A stretch of 64,000 bases of DNA from positions 3,267,751 through 3,331,750 of the forward strand of contig NZ_KI632509.1 in NCBI RefSeq assembly GCF_000504245.1, written 5' to 3'. A program made the translations under genes and the position numbers. Under the pieces are notes generated by a model. The model saw only the letters and a program-made list of their open reading frames with translations. It did not search any database and was not told the origin of the DNA. This stretch comes from Haloechinothrix halophila YIM 93223. GTDB lineage: Bacteria; Actinomycetota; Actinomycetes; Mycobacteriales; Pseudonocardiaceae. How positions within the stretch are numbered: the first letter of the stretch is position 1; every line of letters starts with the position of its first letter. Below are positions 53,372-63,966 of the stretch, piece by piece.

Positions 53372-54859
53372 TCAGTCCCGCTCCGACGAGCGTCCGACCA
53401 GCTGGAAGTCGGTGGGCTTGACCTTGCGGGTGCCGAGCCAGTACTTCCACGTGAAGCCCGGCCAGATGGTGCGGTTCACGCCCTGCGAGTCCAGGTACCA
53501 GGACGTGCAGCCACCCGTGGTCCAGATGCCGTCCGCGAGCTTGCGCTGGATGTCGTCCTGGAACTCGTCCTGCACCTCGGGACGCACCTCCAGCGCGGCT
53601 GCTTCGGTGCGCTCGGCGAGCCGGATGGCGTCCAGCACGTAGCGGGCCTGCGACTCGATCATGAACACCACGGACATGTGGCCAAGGCCGGTGTTCGGGC
53701 CGAGCAGGAAGAACAGGTTCGGGAACCCGGCGACGGTGATGCCCTTGTGGGTGGTCATGCCCTCGTCGCGCCAGGTCTTGGCCAAGTCCCTGCCGCCGAC
53801 GCCGGTGATCTCGATGTAGTCGAACGCGTCGGTGACGTGGAAGCCGGTGCCGTAGATGATGACGTCGACCTCGTGCTCCACCCCGGCGGCGTCGACCACG
53901 CTGTGCTCGCGAACCTCGGTGATGCCCTCGGTGACGACGTCGACGTTCTCCCTGGCTAGCGCCGGGTAGTAGTCGTTGGCCTGCAGCACTCGCTTACAGC
54001 CCATGGTGTAGTCCGGGGTGAGCTTGGCCCGCAGCTCCGGGTCCTTGATCGCGCGCCGCATGTGCCACTTCGCGATCCGCTCAGCGGCGCGCATCAGCGC
54101 CGGATGGCCGTTGAAGCCGATGGCGCGGGCCTCGAGGAACCAGTACAGGAACGTGCGCACCAGTCGCTGGGTGAACGGCAGCGCGCGAAACAGGGCCTTC
54201 GCGAACGCGGGCACCTGGTGGTCCGGTTTCGGCATCACCCACGGCGCGGTGCGCTGGAACAGCGTGAGCTTGTCCACTTCGGGCGCGATCTGCGGTACGA
54301 ACTGGATCGCGCTGGCCCCGGTCCCGACCACGGCGACGCGCTTGCCGCGCAGGTCGACGTCGTGGTCCCAATCGGCGGAGTGGAACGACGGCCCCTGGAA
54401 ACTCTCCACCCCAGCCAGCTTGGGGATATTCGGGATGTGCAGCGCTCCGATGCCGGAGACCAGGAAACGTCCGGTGAAGCTCTCCCCCTTGGCGCCGGTG
54501 ACGGTCCAGGTCTGGGCGTCCTCATCCCAGCGGGCGCTGGTCATCTCGACGCCGAACCGCATGTGCTCGCGCAGCCCGTACTTGTCGGCGACACCCTTGA
54601 GGTAGTCGAAGATCTCCGGCTGCCCGGAAAACGCCCGCGACCAGTTCGGGTTCTGCTCGTAGGAGAACGAGTACATGTGCGACTGGATGTCGCAGGCGCA
54701 GCCGGGGTAGGTGTTGTCGCGCCAGGTGCCGCCGACCTCATCAGCCTTCTCAATGATGACGAAGTCGTCGATACCCGCGTTCTTGAGCTGGATGCCCATA
54801 CCAAGGCCGGAGAACCCGGTACCGACGATGATCACCTTGGCACGCTCGGGCTGCGCCAT
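53372..54859 (-). CDS. Flavin-containing Baeyer-Villiger-type monooxygenase
   Basis: A 495-residue FAD/NADPH monooxygenase. The first dinucleotide fold is VIIVGTGFSGLGMGIQLK near residue 9, the BVMO fingerprint is FQGPSFHSADWDHD near 155 (F-x-G-x3-H-x3-W), and the NADPH fold VAVVGTGASAIQFVPQIA is near 172. VIIYGTGFHVTDAF near 345 is the ATG-like motif. Typical reactions insert oxygen beside ketones. ATG 54859 gives MAQPERAKVIIVGTG. An in-frame ATG at 54886 is possible. The neighbouring TetR and MpaB genes suggest a catabolic patch. Confidence 0.92.
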   Translation of the reverse strand: MAQPERAKVIIVGTGFSGLGMGIQLKNAGIDDFVIIEKADEVGGTWRDNTYPGCACDIQSHMYSFSYEQNPNWSRAFSGQPEIFDYLKGVADKYGLREHMRFGVEMTSARWDEDAQTWTVTGAKGESFTGRFLVSGIGALHIPNIPKLAGVESFQGPSFHSADWDHDVDLRGKRVAVVGTGASAIQFVPQIAPEVDKLTLFQRTAPWVMPKPDHQVPAFAKALFRALPFTQRLVRTFLYWFLEARAIGFNGHPALMRAAERIAKWHMRRAIKDPELRAKLTPDYTMGCKRVLQANDYYPALARENVDVVTEGITEVREHSVVDAAGVEHEVDVIIYGTGFHVTDAFDYIEITGVGGRDLAKTWRDEGMTTHKGITVAGFPNLFFLLGPNTGLGHMSVVFMIESQARYVLDAIRLAERTEAAALEVRPEVQDEFQDDIQRKLADGIWTTGGCTSWYLDSQGVNRTIWPGFTWKYWLGTRKVKPTDFQLVGRSSERD

Positions 54860-55227
54860 GCTTCCTCCACACCCTCGGGGCTGCACTTGTGTTACCAGAG
54901 GTAACGGTTACCTACTGGTAGCATGAGCGACCAGGTCCAATCGTGTCAAGTGCAACTGCAAGCACCCCGCAAGCACACGACCGGCTATCCTGGATTCTTG
55001 AGCAACGGCGCTCAACGCACGACGACGTGCCCGTGACAGCGAAGGATCGGCAGGCTTTTCGCAACGCAGCGGAAACCCGACGAGGCGCACATCCCAGACC
55101 TGGCTACGCCACGGTAGGGGTATGCGGGGCGTGATTACCCCGCAGGAGCGTCAACCTCGCGTGGGATTTCCCACGACTCGGCCCGCAGGTATCCACATAA
55201 CCCGAATTTCACACTAAAGTAATCTGA
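54860..55227. other. Upstream part of the monooxygenase/gltB divergent gap
   Basis: No gene is supported. Two short plus-strand frames do not look coding. The stretch 55195-55225 is AT-rich (TTTCACACTAAAGTAATC) and probably contains the gltB promoter just upstream of the hairpin-rich leader. Confidence 0.5.
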
Positions 55228-55367
55228 CCCCGGAAATCCCGGGGCGCAGCGAAGTGCGCGCCTGCGGCCTCCGCCAATCCGGAGGCGACGCGGAGCGCGC
55301 AGGGACACACGACGAGGTGTGTCAGCAGGTCACACAGTGCGGTGTGATCGCCTGCCTAATCGGGCAG
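55228..55367 (+). ncRNA. Hairpin-rich leader RNA upstream of gltB (candidate)
   Basis: Consecutive stems: CCCCGG/CCGGGG (55228-55244), GCCTCCG/CGGAGGC (55267-55286), GACACAC/GTGTGTC (55304-55323), TCACAC/GTGTGA (55330-55347, with a possible outer CAGG/CCTG) and CTGCC/GGCAG (55352-55367). Five stems in 140 nt, ending about 130 nt before the gltB start, exceed what I would expect of ordinary spacer DNA. No known riboswitch class was recognised. The strand and the function are inference. Confidence 0.45.
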
Positions 55368-55494
55368 CTCAGTCTCACTATCGCGACTCCGGGCGGCATC
55401 GTTAGCTGCCGGTCTCAGCAACGCTGGATCGGACTAATCAGCGCACGATCAGCCGCGACCGGCAGCGCCGACACCCATGGGAGGACGGCCAGCC

Positions 55495-58400
55495 GTGACC
55501 CACCACAACCCCCTTACCCGCAGCGGCGCGGGGCTCTACGACGAGTCTTTCGAGCACGACGCCTGTGGCGTCGCCTTCGTCGCCGACCTCGCGGGAAGGC
55601 GCGATCACGACATCGTGCGTAAGGCTCTCGTCGCCCTGCGAAACCTGGAGCACCGCGGCGCACGCGGCGCCGAACCGGACACCGGTGATGGTGCCGGCTT
55701 GCTGATCCAGGTGCCTGATGCGTTCTACCGCGATGTCGTCGACTTCGAGCTGCCCGAGGCGGGCGGCTACGTGGTGGGCACCGCGTTCCTGCCGACCGAC
55801 GCCCAGGCGCGGGACAAGGCCAAGTCCACCATCGAGCGCATCGCCGCCGAGGAGGACATGCGCCCGCTCGGCTGGCGGGAACTGCCCGTCGACCCCGAGC
55901 ACGTCGGCCCGACGGCGGCCACCACGATGCCGCACTTCTCCCAGCTGTTCCTCGCGCCCCGCGACGAGGCCGTCACCGGGCTTGAGCTGGAGCGCCTGGC
56001 GTTCGTCGTGCGCAAGCGCGCCGAGCACGCGCTCGAGGAGCAGAACGTCTACTTCCCGAGCCTGTCCTCTCGCACCATCATCTACAAGGGCATGCTCACT
56101 GAGCCGCAGGTGGAGAAGTTCTTCCTCGACCTGTCCGACGAGCGCGTGACCAGTTCGATCGGCCTGGTCCACTCGCGGTTCTCCACCAACACCTTCCCGT
56201 CGTGGCCGCTGGCGCACCCGTACCGCTACGTCGCCCACAACGGTGAGATCAACACGCTGCGCGGCAACCGCAACTGGATGGACGCGCGCGAGTCCATGCT
56301 GGACAGCGACCTGTTCCCCGGCAAGCTCGAGCGCGTCTACCCGATCATCACGCGTGGCGCGTCCGACTCGGCGTCGTTCGACGAGGTGCTGGAGCTGCTG
56401 CACCTCGGCGGCCGGTCGCTGCCGCACTCGGTGCTCATGATGATCCCCGAGGCGTGGGAGAACCACGACGAGATGGACCCGGAGCGCAGGGCGTTCTACG
56501 AGTACCACTCCACGATGATGGAGCCGTGGGACGGCCCCGCCCTGGTCGCGTTCACCGACGGCACCCAGATCGGTGCGGTGCTTGACCGTAACGGTCTGCG
56601 GCCCGCGCGTTACTGGGTGACCGAGGACGGCCTCGTCGTCGCGGCTTCCGAGGTTGGCGTGCTCGACATCGAACCGTCGTCGATCGTGAAGAAGGGCCGC
56701 CTCGAGCCGGGCAGGATGTTCCTGGTCGACACGGCCGAGGGCCGCATCATCGACGACGCCGAGATCAAGGGGCAGCTCGCCGCGGAGCACCCGTACGGCG
56801 CGTGGGTCGAGAAGGGCATGCTGCGGCTGGCCGAGCTGCCCGAGCGGGAGCGCGAGGTGCCGACGCACTCCTCGCTGGTGCGCCGTCAGCAGGCGTTCGG
56901 CTACACCGAGGAGGAGCTGTCGGTGCTGCTCGCGCCGATGGCCAACGTCGGCGCGGAGCCGATCGGCTCGATGGGCAACGACTCGCCCCTCGCCCCGCTC
57001 TCGGCGCGCTCGCGGCAGCTGTTCGACTACTTCACCCAGCTGTTCGCGCAGGTCACCAACCCGCCGCTGGACGCGATCCGTGAGGAGATGGTGACCGCAC
57101 TCGGCGCGCAGCTTGGCTCCGAGCCGAACCTGCTCGACGCCGGGCCCGAGCACGCGCGCAAGATCGTGCTGCCGTTCCCCGTCGTCGACAACGACGAGCT
57201 GGCCAAGCTGGTCCACGTCAACGACGACGGCGACCTGCCAGAGTTCCAGTCGGTCACCATCGACGGCCGCTACGACGTGCACGGCGGCGGCGAGGCACTG
57301 GTCCGCAGGCTGGACGAGATCCGCAGCGAGGTCGTCGAGGCCATCAACGACGGCGCGCGGCTGATCGTGCTGTCCGACAGGGGCGTCGACGCCGACCACG
57401 CACCAATCCCGTCGTTGCTGCTCACCGGCGCGGTGCATCACCACTTGGTGCGAGAGAAGCTGCGCACTCAGGTGGGCCTCGTCGTGGAGTCCGGCGATGC
57501 CCGCGAGGTGCACCACATCGCGCTGCTGATCGGCTTCGGCGCCGCCGCGGTCAACCCGTACCTGGCGATGGCCACGGTCGAGGAGATGGCCGAGCGCGGC
57601 ATTCTCGGCGACACCGACCCGAAGCACGCCACCCAGAACCTGATCAAGGCGCTGGGCAAGGGCGTGCGCAAGACGATGTCCAAGATGGGTGTCTCCACCG
57701 TCGCCTCCTATACCGGTGCGCAGATCTTCGAGGCGTTCGGGCTCGGCGAGGAGGTCATCGAGTCCTGCTTCACCGGCACGACGTCCCGGCTGGGCGGCGT
57801 CGGCTTCGACACGCTGGCCGAGGAGGTCGCGCAGCGACACCGGGTCGCGTTCCCGGCAGACGGTGTGCACGCCAGTCACCGCGAGCTGGAGTTCGGCGGT
57901 GACTACCAGTGGCGCCGCGAGGGTGAGCACCACCTGTTCAACCCGCAGACGGTGTTCAAGCTGCAGCACTCCACCCGCTCCGGGAAGTACGACATCTTCA
58001 AGGAGTACACCCAGTCGGTCGACGACCAGGCCGAGAAGCTGATGACGCTGCGCGGGCTGTTCGAGCTCAAGGAGGGCGCGCGCCCGCCGGTGCCGATCGA
58101 GGAGGTCGAGCCGGTCTCGGAGATCGTGAAGCGGTTCTCCACCGGCGCCATCTCCTACGGCTCGATCTCCAAGGAGATGCACGAGACACTGGCGATCGCC
58201 ATGAACCGGCTCGGCGCGAAGTCGAACACCGGTGAGGGCGGCGAGGACGTCGACCGGCTCTACGACCCGGAGCGCCGCAGTGCGATCAAGCAGGTCGCCT
58301 CCGGCCGCTTCGGTGTGACCAGCGAATACCTGGTCAACGCCGACGACATCCAGATCAAGATGGCCCAGGGCGCCAAGCCGGGCGAAGGTGGTCAGCTGCC

Positions 58401-60036
58401 GGGAACCAAGGTGTATCCGTGGGTGGCCACGACGCGGCACTCGACGCCGGGTGTCGGGCTGATCTCGCCGCCGCCGCACCACGACATCTATTCGATCGAG
58501 GACCTGGCGCAGCTGATCCACGACCTGAAGAACGCCAACCCGAACGCGCGGATCCACGTCAAGCTGGTGTCCGAGGTCGGGGTCGGCACGGTCGCGGCCG
58601 GTGTGTCCAAGGCCCATGCCGATGTCGTGCTGATCTCCGGTCACGACGGTGGCACGGGTGCCTCGCCCTTGTCGTCGATCAAGCACGCTGGCGCCCCGTG
58701 GGAGCTCGGCCTCGCCGAGACGCAGCAGACGCTGCTGTCCAACCGGCTGCGGGACCGGATCGTGGTGCAGACCGACGGTCAGCTCAAGACCGGCCGCGAC
58801 GTGATCGTCGCCGCGCTGCTCGGCGCCGAGGAGTACGGCTTCGCCACCGCTCCCCTCGTCGTGTCCGGCTGCATCATGATGCGGGTCTGCCACCTGGACA
58901 CCTGCCCGGTCGGTGTGGCCACCCAGAACCCGAAGCTGCGGGAGAAGTTCTCCGGCAAGGCCGACTACGTGGTGAACTTCTTCGAGTACGTCGCGCAGGA
59001 GGTGCGGGAGTACCTGGCCGCGCTGGGCTTCCGCTCGCTGGACGAGGCGATCGGTCACGCCGAGATGCTCGACACCAGCAAGGCGGTCGACCACTGGAAG
59101 GCCAAGGGGCTGGACCTGTCGCCGATCTTCCACGTGCCGGAGATCTCCGAGGACGCGGCCCGGCACCAGGTCGTCACGCAGGATCACGGCCTCGACAAGG
59201 CACTGGACAACACGCTGATTCAGCTCGCGGAAGGCGCGCTCAACGAGGGCACCCCGGTCAAGCTGGAGCTGCCGGTGCGCAATGTGAACCGCACCGTCGG
59301 CACCATGCTGGGCCACGAGCTGACCAAGCGCTGGGGCGGCGAGGGCCTGCCGGACAACACCATCGACGTCACGTTCACCGGCACCGCGGGCCAGTCGTTC
59401 GGCGCATTCGTGCCGAAGGGCATCACGCTGCGGCTGATCGGTGACGGCAACGACTACGTGGCCAAGGGGCTCTCCGGTGGCCGGGTCATCATCCGGCCGC
59501 ACGCCGACGCGCAGTTCGTCGCCGAGGAGAACCTGATCGCGGGCAACGTCATCGCCTACGGCGCGACCGGCGGCGAGCTGTACCTGCGCGGCAAGGTCGG
59601 TGAGCGGTTCTGTGTCCGCAACTCGGGCGCGACCGCCGTCGTCGAGGACGTCGGCGACCACGGCTGCGAGTACATGACCGGCGGCAAGGTCGTCGTGCTC
59701 GGCGGCATCGGCCGCAACTTCGCGGCAGGCATGTCGGGCGGGACCGCCTACATCCTGGACCTGGCTGCCAAGCAGCACCGGGTCAACACGGAGATGGTCG
59801 ATCTCGACCCGCTGGACGACACCGACCGTGAATTCCTGCGCGACGCCGTCGAACGGCACTACGCCGAGACCGGCTCCACCGTCGCGCATCGGCTGCTGAC
59901 CGACTTCGACACCGCTGTCGAACGGTTCGGCAAGGTCATGCCGAAGGACTTCAAGCGCGTGCTCGCCGCGCAGGCTCAAGCCGAGCGCGATGGCCGCGAC
60001 ATCAACGAGGCAATCATGGAGGCGGCACATGGCTGA
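55495..60036 (+). CDS. gltB: Glutamate synthase large subunit
   Basis: NADPH-type GOGAT alpha subunit, making glutamate from glutamine and 2-oxoglutarate. The 1513-residue protein has the class II amidotransferase domain (processed Cys in [14 protein letters not shown]), central and FMN domains ([35 protein letters not shown]), Cys ligands of the 3Fe-4S cluster in [18 protein letters not shown], and the C-terminal beta-helix [17 protein letters not shown] 55495 has GGGAGG upstream; ATG 55477 is an alternative. It overlaps gltD by eight bases. A structured leader precedes it. Confidence 0.97.
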   Translation: MTHHNPLTRSGAGLYDESFEHDACGVAFVADLAGRRDHDIVRKALVALRNLEHRGARGAEPDTGDGAGLLIQVPDAFYRDVVDFELPEAGGYVVGTAFLPTDAQARDKAKSTIERIAAEEDMRPLGWRELPVDPEHVGPTAATTMPHFSQLFLAPRDEAVTGLELERLAFVVRKRAEHALEEQNVYFPSLSSRTIIYKGMLTEPQVEKFFLDLSDERVTSSIGLVHSRFSTNTFPSWPLAHPYRYVAHNGEINTLRGNRNWMDARESMLDSDLFPGKLERVYPIITRGASDSASFDEVLELLHLGGRSLPHSVLMMIPEAWENHDEMDPERRAFYEYHSTMMEPWDGPALVAFTDGTQIGAVLDRNGLRPARYWVTEDGLVVAASEVGVLDIEPSSIVKKGRLEPGRMFLVDTAEGRIIDDAEIKGQLAAEHPYGAWVEKGMLRLAELPEREREVPTHSSLVRRQQAFGYTEEELSVLLAPMANVGAEPIGSMGNDSPLAPLSARSRQLFDYFTQLFAQVTNPPLDAIREEMVTALGAQLGSEPNLLDAGPEHARKIVLPFPVVDNDELAKLVHVNDDGDLPEFQSVTIDGRYDVHGGGEALVRRLDEIRSEVVEAINDGARLIVLSDRGVDADHAPIPSLLLTGAVHHHLVREKLRTQVGLVVESGDAREVHHIALLIGFGAAAVNPYLAMATVEEMAERGILGDTDPKHATQNLIKALGKGVRKTMSKMGVSTVASYTGAQIFEAFGLGEEVIESCFTGTTSRLGGVGFDTLAEEVAQRHRVAFPADGVHASHRELEFGGDYQWRREGEHHLFNPQTVFKLQHSTRSGKYDIFKEYTQSVDDQAEKLMTLRGLFELKEGARPPVPIEEVEPVSEIVKRFSTGAISYGSISKEMHETLAIAMNRLGAKSNTGEGGEDVDRLYDPERRSAIKQVASGRFGVTSEYLVNADDIQIKMAQGAKPGEGGQLPGTKVYPWVATTRHSTPGVGLISPPPHHDIYSIEDLAQLIHDLKNANPNARIHVKLVSEVGVGTVAAGVSKAHADVVLISGHDGGTGASPLSSIKHAGAPWELGLAETQQTLLSNRLRDRIVVQTDGQLKTGRDVIVAALLGAEEYGFATAPLVVSGCIMMRVCHLDTCPVGVATQNPKLREKFSGKADYVVNFFEYVAQEVREYLAALGFRSLDEAIGHAEMLDTSKAVDHWKAKGLDLSPIFHVPEISEDAARHQVVTQDHGLDKALDNTLIQLAEGALNEGTPVKLELPVRNVNRTVGTMLGHELTKRWGGEGLPDNTIDVTFTGTAGQSFGAFVPKGITLRLIGDGNDYVAKGLSGGRVIIRPHADAQFVAEENLIAGNVIAYGATGGELYLRGKVGERFCVRNSGATAVVEDVGDHGCEYMTGGKVVVLGGIGRNFAAGMSGGTAYILDLAAKQHRVNTEMVDLDPLDDTDREFLRDAVERHYAETGSTVAHRLLTDFDTAVERFGKVMPKDFKRVLAAQAQAERDGRDINEAIMEAAHG

Positions 60037-61489
60037 CGCCAAGGGTTTTATGACCACTGAGCGGGAGGTGCCGAAGACTCGGCCGGTGCCGCTGCGATTG
60101 AAGGACTGGCGCGAGGTCTACGAGGACCCTGCCGAGTTCGCCCAGGGCAAGCTTCCCAAGCAGGCCGGCCGCTGCATGGACTGCGGCATCCCCTTCTGCC
60201 ACGAGGGCTGCCCGCTGGGCAACCTGATCCCTGACTGGAACACCCTGGTCTGGCGGGACGACTGGCAGGACGCCATCGAGCGGCTGCACGCGACGAACAA
60301 CTTCCCGGAGTTCACCGGGACGTTGTGCCCCGCGCCGTGCGAGTCGGCGTGCGTGCTCGGCATCAACGATGATCCGGTCACCATCAAGCGCGTCGAGATC
60401 TCGATCATCGACCGCGCATGGGACGAGGGCTGGGTCAAGCCGGTGCTGCCGGAGACCAAGACCGGCAAGAAGGTCGCGGTCGTCGGTTCCGGTCCCGCCG
60501 GGCTGGCCGCCGCGCAGCAGCTCACCCGCGCCGGGCACGACGTCGTCGTGTTCGAGCGGGCCGACAAGATCGGTGGCCTGCTGCGCTACGGCATCCCCGA
60601 GTTCAAGATGGAGAAGTTCCGGCTGGACCGGCGGCTGGACCAGATGCGGGCGGAGGGCACCGAGTTCCGCACCAGCGTCAACGTCGGCGTCGACGTCACC
60701 GCCGCGCAGCTGCGCGAGTCCTACGACGCGGTGGTGCTGTCCGGTGGCGCGACGCAGTGGCGGGACCTGCCGATCCCCGGCCGCGAGGCAGAGGGCGTCT
60801 ACCAGGCGATGGAGTACCTGCCGCCCGCGAACAAGGTCGCCAGCGGTGACCTGGCGGACACACCGATCAGCGCCAAGGACAAGGACGTCGTGATCATCGG
60901 TGGCGGTGACACCGGTGCCGACTGCCTCGGCACCGCGCACCGCCAGGGCGCGCGATCGGTGACGCAGCTGGAGATCATGCCGAAGCCGCCGGAGTCGCGC
61001 GGCGAGGCGAACCCGTGGCCGACGTATCCGATGATCTACCGGACGTCCTCGGCGCATGAGGAGGGTGGCGAGCGGGTCTTCTCCGTCAACACCCAGGAGT
61101 TCCTCGCCGACGACGAGGGCAAGCTGCGGGCCATCAGGCTCGTCGACGTCGAGCGCGTCGACGGCCGTTTCGAGCCGGTGGCAGGCACCGAGCGGGAGAT
61201 CCCCGCCCAGCTGGTGACGCTGGCGATGGGCTTCGTCGGCCCGGAGAAGGGCGCGCTGCTGGAGGACCTCGGCGTCGGCTACGACGAGCGCGGCAATGTG
61301 GTGCGCAGCCAGGACTACCAGACCAACGTCGACGGCGTGTTCAGCGCCGGTGACATCGGCAGGGGTCAGTCGCTGATCGTGTGGGCCATCGCCGAGGGCC
61401 GTGCCGCGGCCGCCGGCGTGGACGCCTACCTCACCGGCCGTGACGTGCTGCCCCGTCCGGTCAACCCGACCGACCGCCCGATCGCATAA
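60029..61489 (+). CDS. gltD: Glutamate synthase small subunit
   Basis: The 486-residue beta subunit supplying electrons from NADPH to GltB. The N-terminal iron-sulfur region has [17 protein letters not shown] and CPAPCESAC. Two Rossmann folds follow: [17 protein letters not shown] (about 147, FAD) and [15 protein letters not shown] (about 288, NADPH). The end [20 protein letters not shown] is typical. ATG 60029 overlaps the gltB stop, implying translational coupling. An intrinsic terminator follows at 61564. Confidence 0.97.
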   Translation: MADAKGFMTTEREVPKTRPVPLRLKDWREVYEDPAEFAQGKLPKQAGRCMDCGIPFCHEGCPLGNLIPDWNTLVWRDDWQDAIERLHATNNFPEFTGTLCPAPCESACVLGINDDPVTIKRVEISIIDRAWDEGWVKPVLPETKTGKKVAVVGSGPAGLAAAQQLTRAGHDVVVFERADKIGGLLRYGIPEFKMEKFRLDRRLDQMRAEGTEFRTSVNVGVDVTAAQLRESYDAVVLSGGATQWRDLPIPGREAEGVYQAMEYLPPANKVASGDLADTPISAKDKDVVIIGGGDTGADCLGTAHRQGARSVTQLEIMPKPPESRGEANPWPTYPMIYRTSSAHEEGGERVFSVNTQEFLADDEGKLRAIRLVDVERVDGRFEPVAGTEREIPAQLVTLAMGFVGPEKGALLEDLGVGYDERGNVVRSQDYQTNVDGVFSAGDIGRGQSLIVWAIAEGRAAAAGVDAYLTGRDVLPRPVNPTDRPIA

Positions 61490-61563
61490 CCCACGGCCAC
61501 CGATCGGCCGTCGCTGCCCGCCTGGCGGGTGCGGCGGCGGCCGGTGTGCCGGACCCCCGAACG

Positions 61564-61593
61564 CGGCCCGCTGACAATGGCGTCAGCGGGCCG
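61564..61593 (+). terminator. Intrinsic terminator of gltBD
   Basis: CGGCCCGCTGAC (61564-61575) pairs perfectly with GTCAGCGGGCCG (61582-61593) over a 6-base loop and is followed by TTTCTGT, a classical rho-independent shape. The rest of 61490-61817 shows no gene. Confidence 0.9.
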
Positions 61594-61817
61594 TTTCTGT
61601 GTTGGCTCGCGGCTGGCGCTGGCACCGCGCGCTGCTCTGCCCCGCATGGCGCGCCTTCGCCGGGCACGTTGCGTGATGTGCGCCGGATTCGGTGCTGTTT
61701 GCCGGTTTCTCGTCGCCATATACCCGGCGAAGGCGTTCCCGGCCTTGGTATTCGCCCGCGACGGGTGACTCTCGATACAAGCGGTATCCACACCGGTCCC
61801 CCTGCGTTATTTTACGC

Positions 61818-63002
61818 ATGAGTAGGTTTGGAGGATTGGTGCTGCAGCTTCTGACAACGCACGCGACCACCGCGGCCCGCAACGCCTTGGCGCTGGCATT
61901 CGGCGACGGCGTCGAGCCGCCGCACGCCACGCCGTCGACCGTGCTCCATGATGAGCCGCACCAGGTGCTGCGCCGGTTCAGCGGTCCAACGCCCAGCGCG
62001 GCGTCCAGCACAACGGCCGCCTCCGACGCCACCTCCCCTACGTCGCCGGTGCTGCTGGTGCCGCCGCTCGCCGCGCCCGCGAACTGCTTCGACCTACGCA
62101 AGGGCCAGAGCCTCGCGGAGTTCCTCGTCGAGACCGGCAGGCGCACCTACCTGGTCGACTACGGCGAGATCGGCTTCGCAGACCGGCGCATGGGCATGGA
62201 GGACTGGATCGACGAGATCATCCCCAACGCCATCCGCCGCGCCTCAGCCGCCGAAAACGGCGCGGCGGTCGACGTCGTCGCCTGGTCTATCGGCGGCACG
62301 CTCAGCCTGCTGACCGCCGCCGCGCACCAGGAGCTGCCGATCCGCTCGATCACCGCCGTCGGCAGCCCGATCGACTACAGCAAGCTGCCGATGCTCCAAC
62401 CCTGGCGGCGGGTTGGCAAGCTCACCGGCGGCGAGCCGGTCACCAGCGTCTACCGCCTCGCGGGCGGAATCCCCGGAGCGCTCGTACGCACCGGGTTCAG
62501 TGTCACCGCACTGGACCGCACCCTCACCAAACCGGCGTTCATCGCCCGCAATCTGCTCGACACCGACGCCCTCGGCAAGATGCAGGCCGTTGACCGGTTC
62601 ATGTCCGCGATGCCCGCCTACCCCGGCCGGTTCTACGGCCAGGTCAACGGCAGGCTGATCATCCACAACGACCTCGCGCGCGGCACGCTCAAGCTCGGCG
62701 CGCGCCGGATTCACTTGGCCGACGTCACCGTGCCGGTGCTGCTGGTCGCGGGCACGACCGACGTCATCACCACCGAAGCGGCGGCGCGAGCTGGCACCAG
62801 CGTGCTCACCGGCACGTCCGTGCGGTTCACGACGACACGCGGCAGCCACCTCGGCATCCTCACCGGCCCCGATGCGCGGGAGACGACGTGGCGTTACCTC
62901 GACGAGTTTCTCACTGCCCAGGATCCGCCCGCACGACAAGCACCGGGCAGTACGCATGGTGCAACAGCGCCTGACTCGTCGACCCGAGTAGCAGCCCGCT
63001 GA
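61818..63002 (+). CDS. PHA-synthase-like alpha/beta hydrolase
   Basis: A 394-residue alpha/beta hydrolase of the PhaC-like group. PVLLVPPLAAPANCFDLRKG near 75, GRRTYLVDYGEIGFADRRMG, the nucleophile elbow VVAWSIGGTLSLL (Ser within A-W-S-I-G, Ala in place of the usual Gly), LLVAGTTDVITTEA with the acid, and TTRGSHLGILTGPDA with the His are visible. PhaC uses Cys; here it is Ser, suggesting an esterase or acyltransferase rather than a polymer synthase. ATG 61818. Its last 92 bases overlap the convergent universal stress protein gene. Confidence 0.85.
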   Translation: MSRFGGLVLQLLTTHATTAARNALALAFGDGVEPPHATPSTVLHDEPHQVLRRFSGPTPSAASSTTAASDATSPTSPVLLVPPLAAPANCFDLRKGQSLAEFLVETGRRTYLVDYGEIGFADRRMGMEDWIDEIIPNAIRRASAAENGAAVDVVAWSIGGTLSLLTAAAHQELPIRSITAVGSPIDYSKLPMLQPWRRVGKLTGGEPVTSVYRLAGGIPGALVRTGFSVTALDRTLTKPAFIARNLLDTDALGKMQAVDRFMSAMPAYPGRFYGQVNGRLIIHNDLARGTLKLGARRIHLADVTVPVLLVAGTTDVITTEAAARAGTSVLTGTSVRFTTTRGSHLGILTGPDARETTWRYLDEFLTAQDPPARQAPGSTHGATAPDSSTRVAAR

Positions 63003-63813
63003 AGCCGCCCCGTCCCCTGCTGCCGACCACGACAAGGCAGGCGGACTCGCTCCACTCGAGCAGCCGTTCGCGCGGCTTGGACCGCACCAGGTCGCGCTCG
63101 ACGGTCACGTCGGGGTAGAGCTCGCTCCACCCGGCGAGCCGTTCCGCGAGGATACGTTCCTCGGCCTGTTCCAGCGGCTCCCAGTCGTGGGCCATCCTGG
63201 CCTCGCTGAACACCGCCTTGGCGTCGGCGTCGGTGTAGGCGTGCATCGCGACCAGCCGCACGCCGCGAAACGCCGCCTGTTCGAACGCGCAGCCCAGCGC
63301 GTGCTCACTGAGCTCGCTGCCATCCACGCCGACCACGACGGGCGCGTCGGCGGGCCGGTCGACGTCGCCCCGTACCGCGATGACGGGACAGTGCGCGTGC
63401 GCGGCGAGAGTGACGGTGGTTGAGCCGAGCAACAACCCGGCGAACGTGCCCCTGCCCGACTCGCCGAGCACGATGCTGCGCGCCGAGTTGGACGCCTCGA
63501 TCAGCGCGATCACCGGCGGGTCCATTGTGGACTCCGACTGGACCTCGACACCAGGCGCGACCTCCTCGGCGGCGACCTCCGCTTCCCGCAGCACGCTCTC
63601 GGAGTCCTGTTCGAGCAGGTGGTACAGCTCGGTTGACGGTGAGATCGCCCCGCCGGGGAAGAACTCCGGCACCCCGATCGCGTGCACGACGCGCAGCCCG
63701 ACCCGGTGCCCGCTGGCCTCGCGCGCCGCCCAGCGCACCGCGCGCAGCGCCGATTGCGAGCCGTCGACGCCCACCACGACCGGGCCGATCCACTCCTGGT
63801 GCTGCTGTGTCAT
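62911..63813 (-). CDS. Two-domain universal stress protein
   Basis: A 300-residue tandem UspA protein. Domain 1 begins VVVGVDGSQSALRAVRWAAR and ends at the ATP loop GESGRGTFAGLLLGSTTVTL. Domain 2 begins VVVGVDGSELSEHALGCAFE and has GSRGRGGFSGLLLGSTSQAL. The G-x2-G-x9-G-S/T motif is present in both, so ATP binding is likely in both. ATG 63813 follows MTQQHQEW; the frame stays open upstream to 63966. Tail-to-tail overlap of 92 bp with the hydrolase gene. Confidence 0.92.
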   Translation of the reverse strand: MTQQHQEWIGPVVVGVDGSQSALRAVRWAAREASGHRVGLRVVHAIGVPEFFPGGAISPSTELYHLLEQDSESVLREAEVAAEEVAPGVEVQSESTMDPPVIALIEASNSARSIVLGESGRGTFAGLLLGSTTVTLAAHAHCPVIAVRGDVDRPADAPVVVGVDGSELSEHALGCAFEQAAFRGVRLVAMHAYTDADAKAVFSEARMAHDWEPLEQAEERILAERLAGWSELYPDVTVERDLVRSKPRERLLEWSESACLVVVGSRGRGGFSGLLLGSTSQALLHHAYCPVLVVRADPGQ

Positions 63814-63966
63814 CGCCGCCTCCCGCGGTGCCGACGTGCTCGACATCAACTTTCGCAGACCCACGGCAGGCAGGAAAGCCGACACTCGTTCGACAACCAG
63901 CTCAACCGGCCACGACGCCGACACGAACGGGTTGTGCGGTCGCCATCGATCGCGCACCGTTGACAC

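Noticed and set aside
54860-55494. GlnR box upstream of gltB
   Set aside because: Only a weak TAAC...TTTCAC-like pattern near 55198; spacing and sequence do not fit GTnAC-n6-GnAAC well.
55438-60057. 1539-residue minus-strand open frame
   Set aside because: Antisense shadow of gltB. Long open antisense frames are expected at this GC content.
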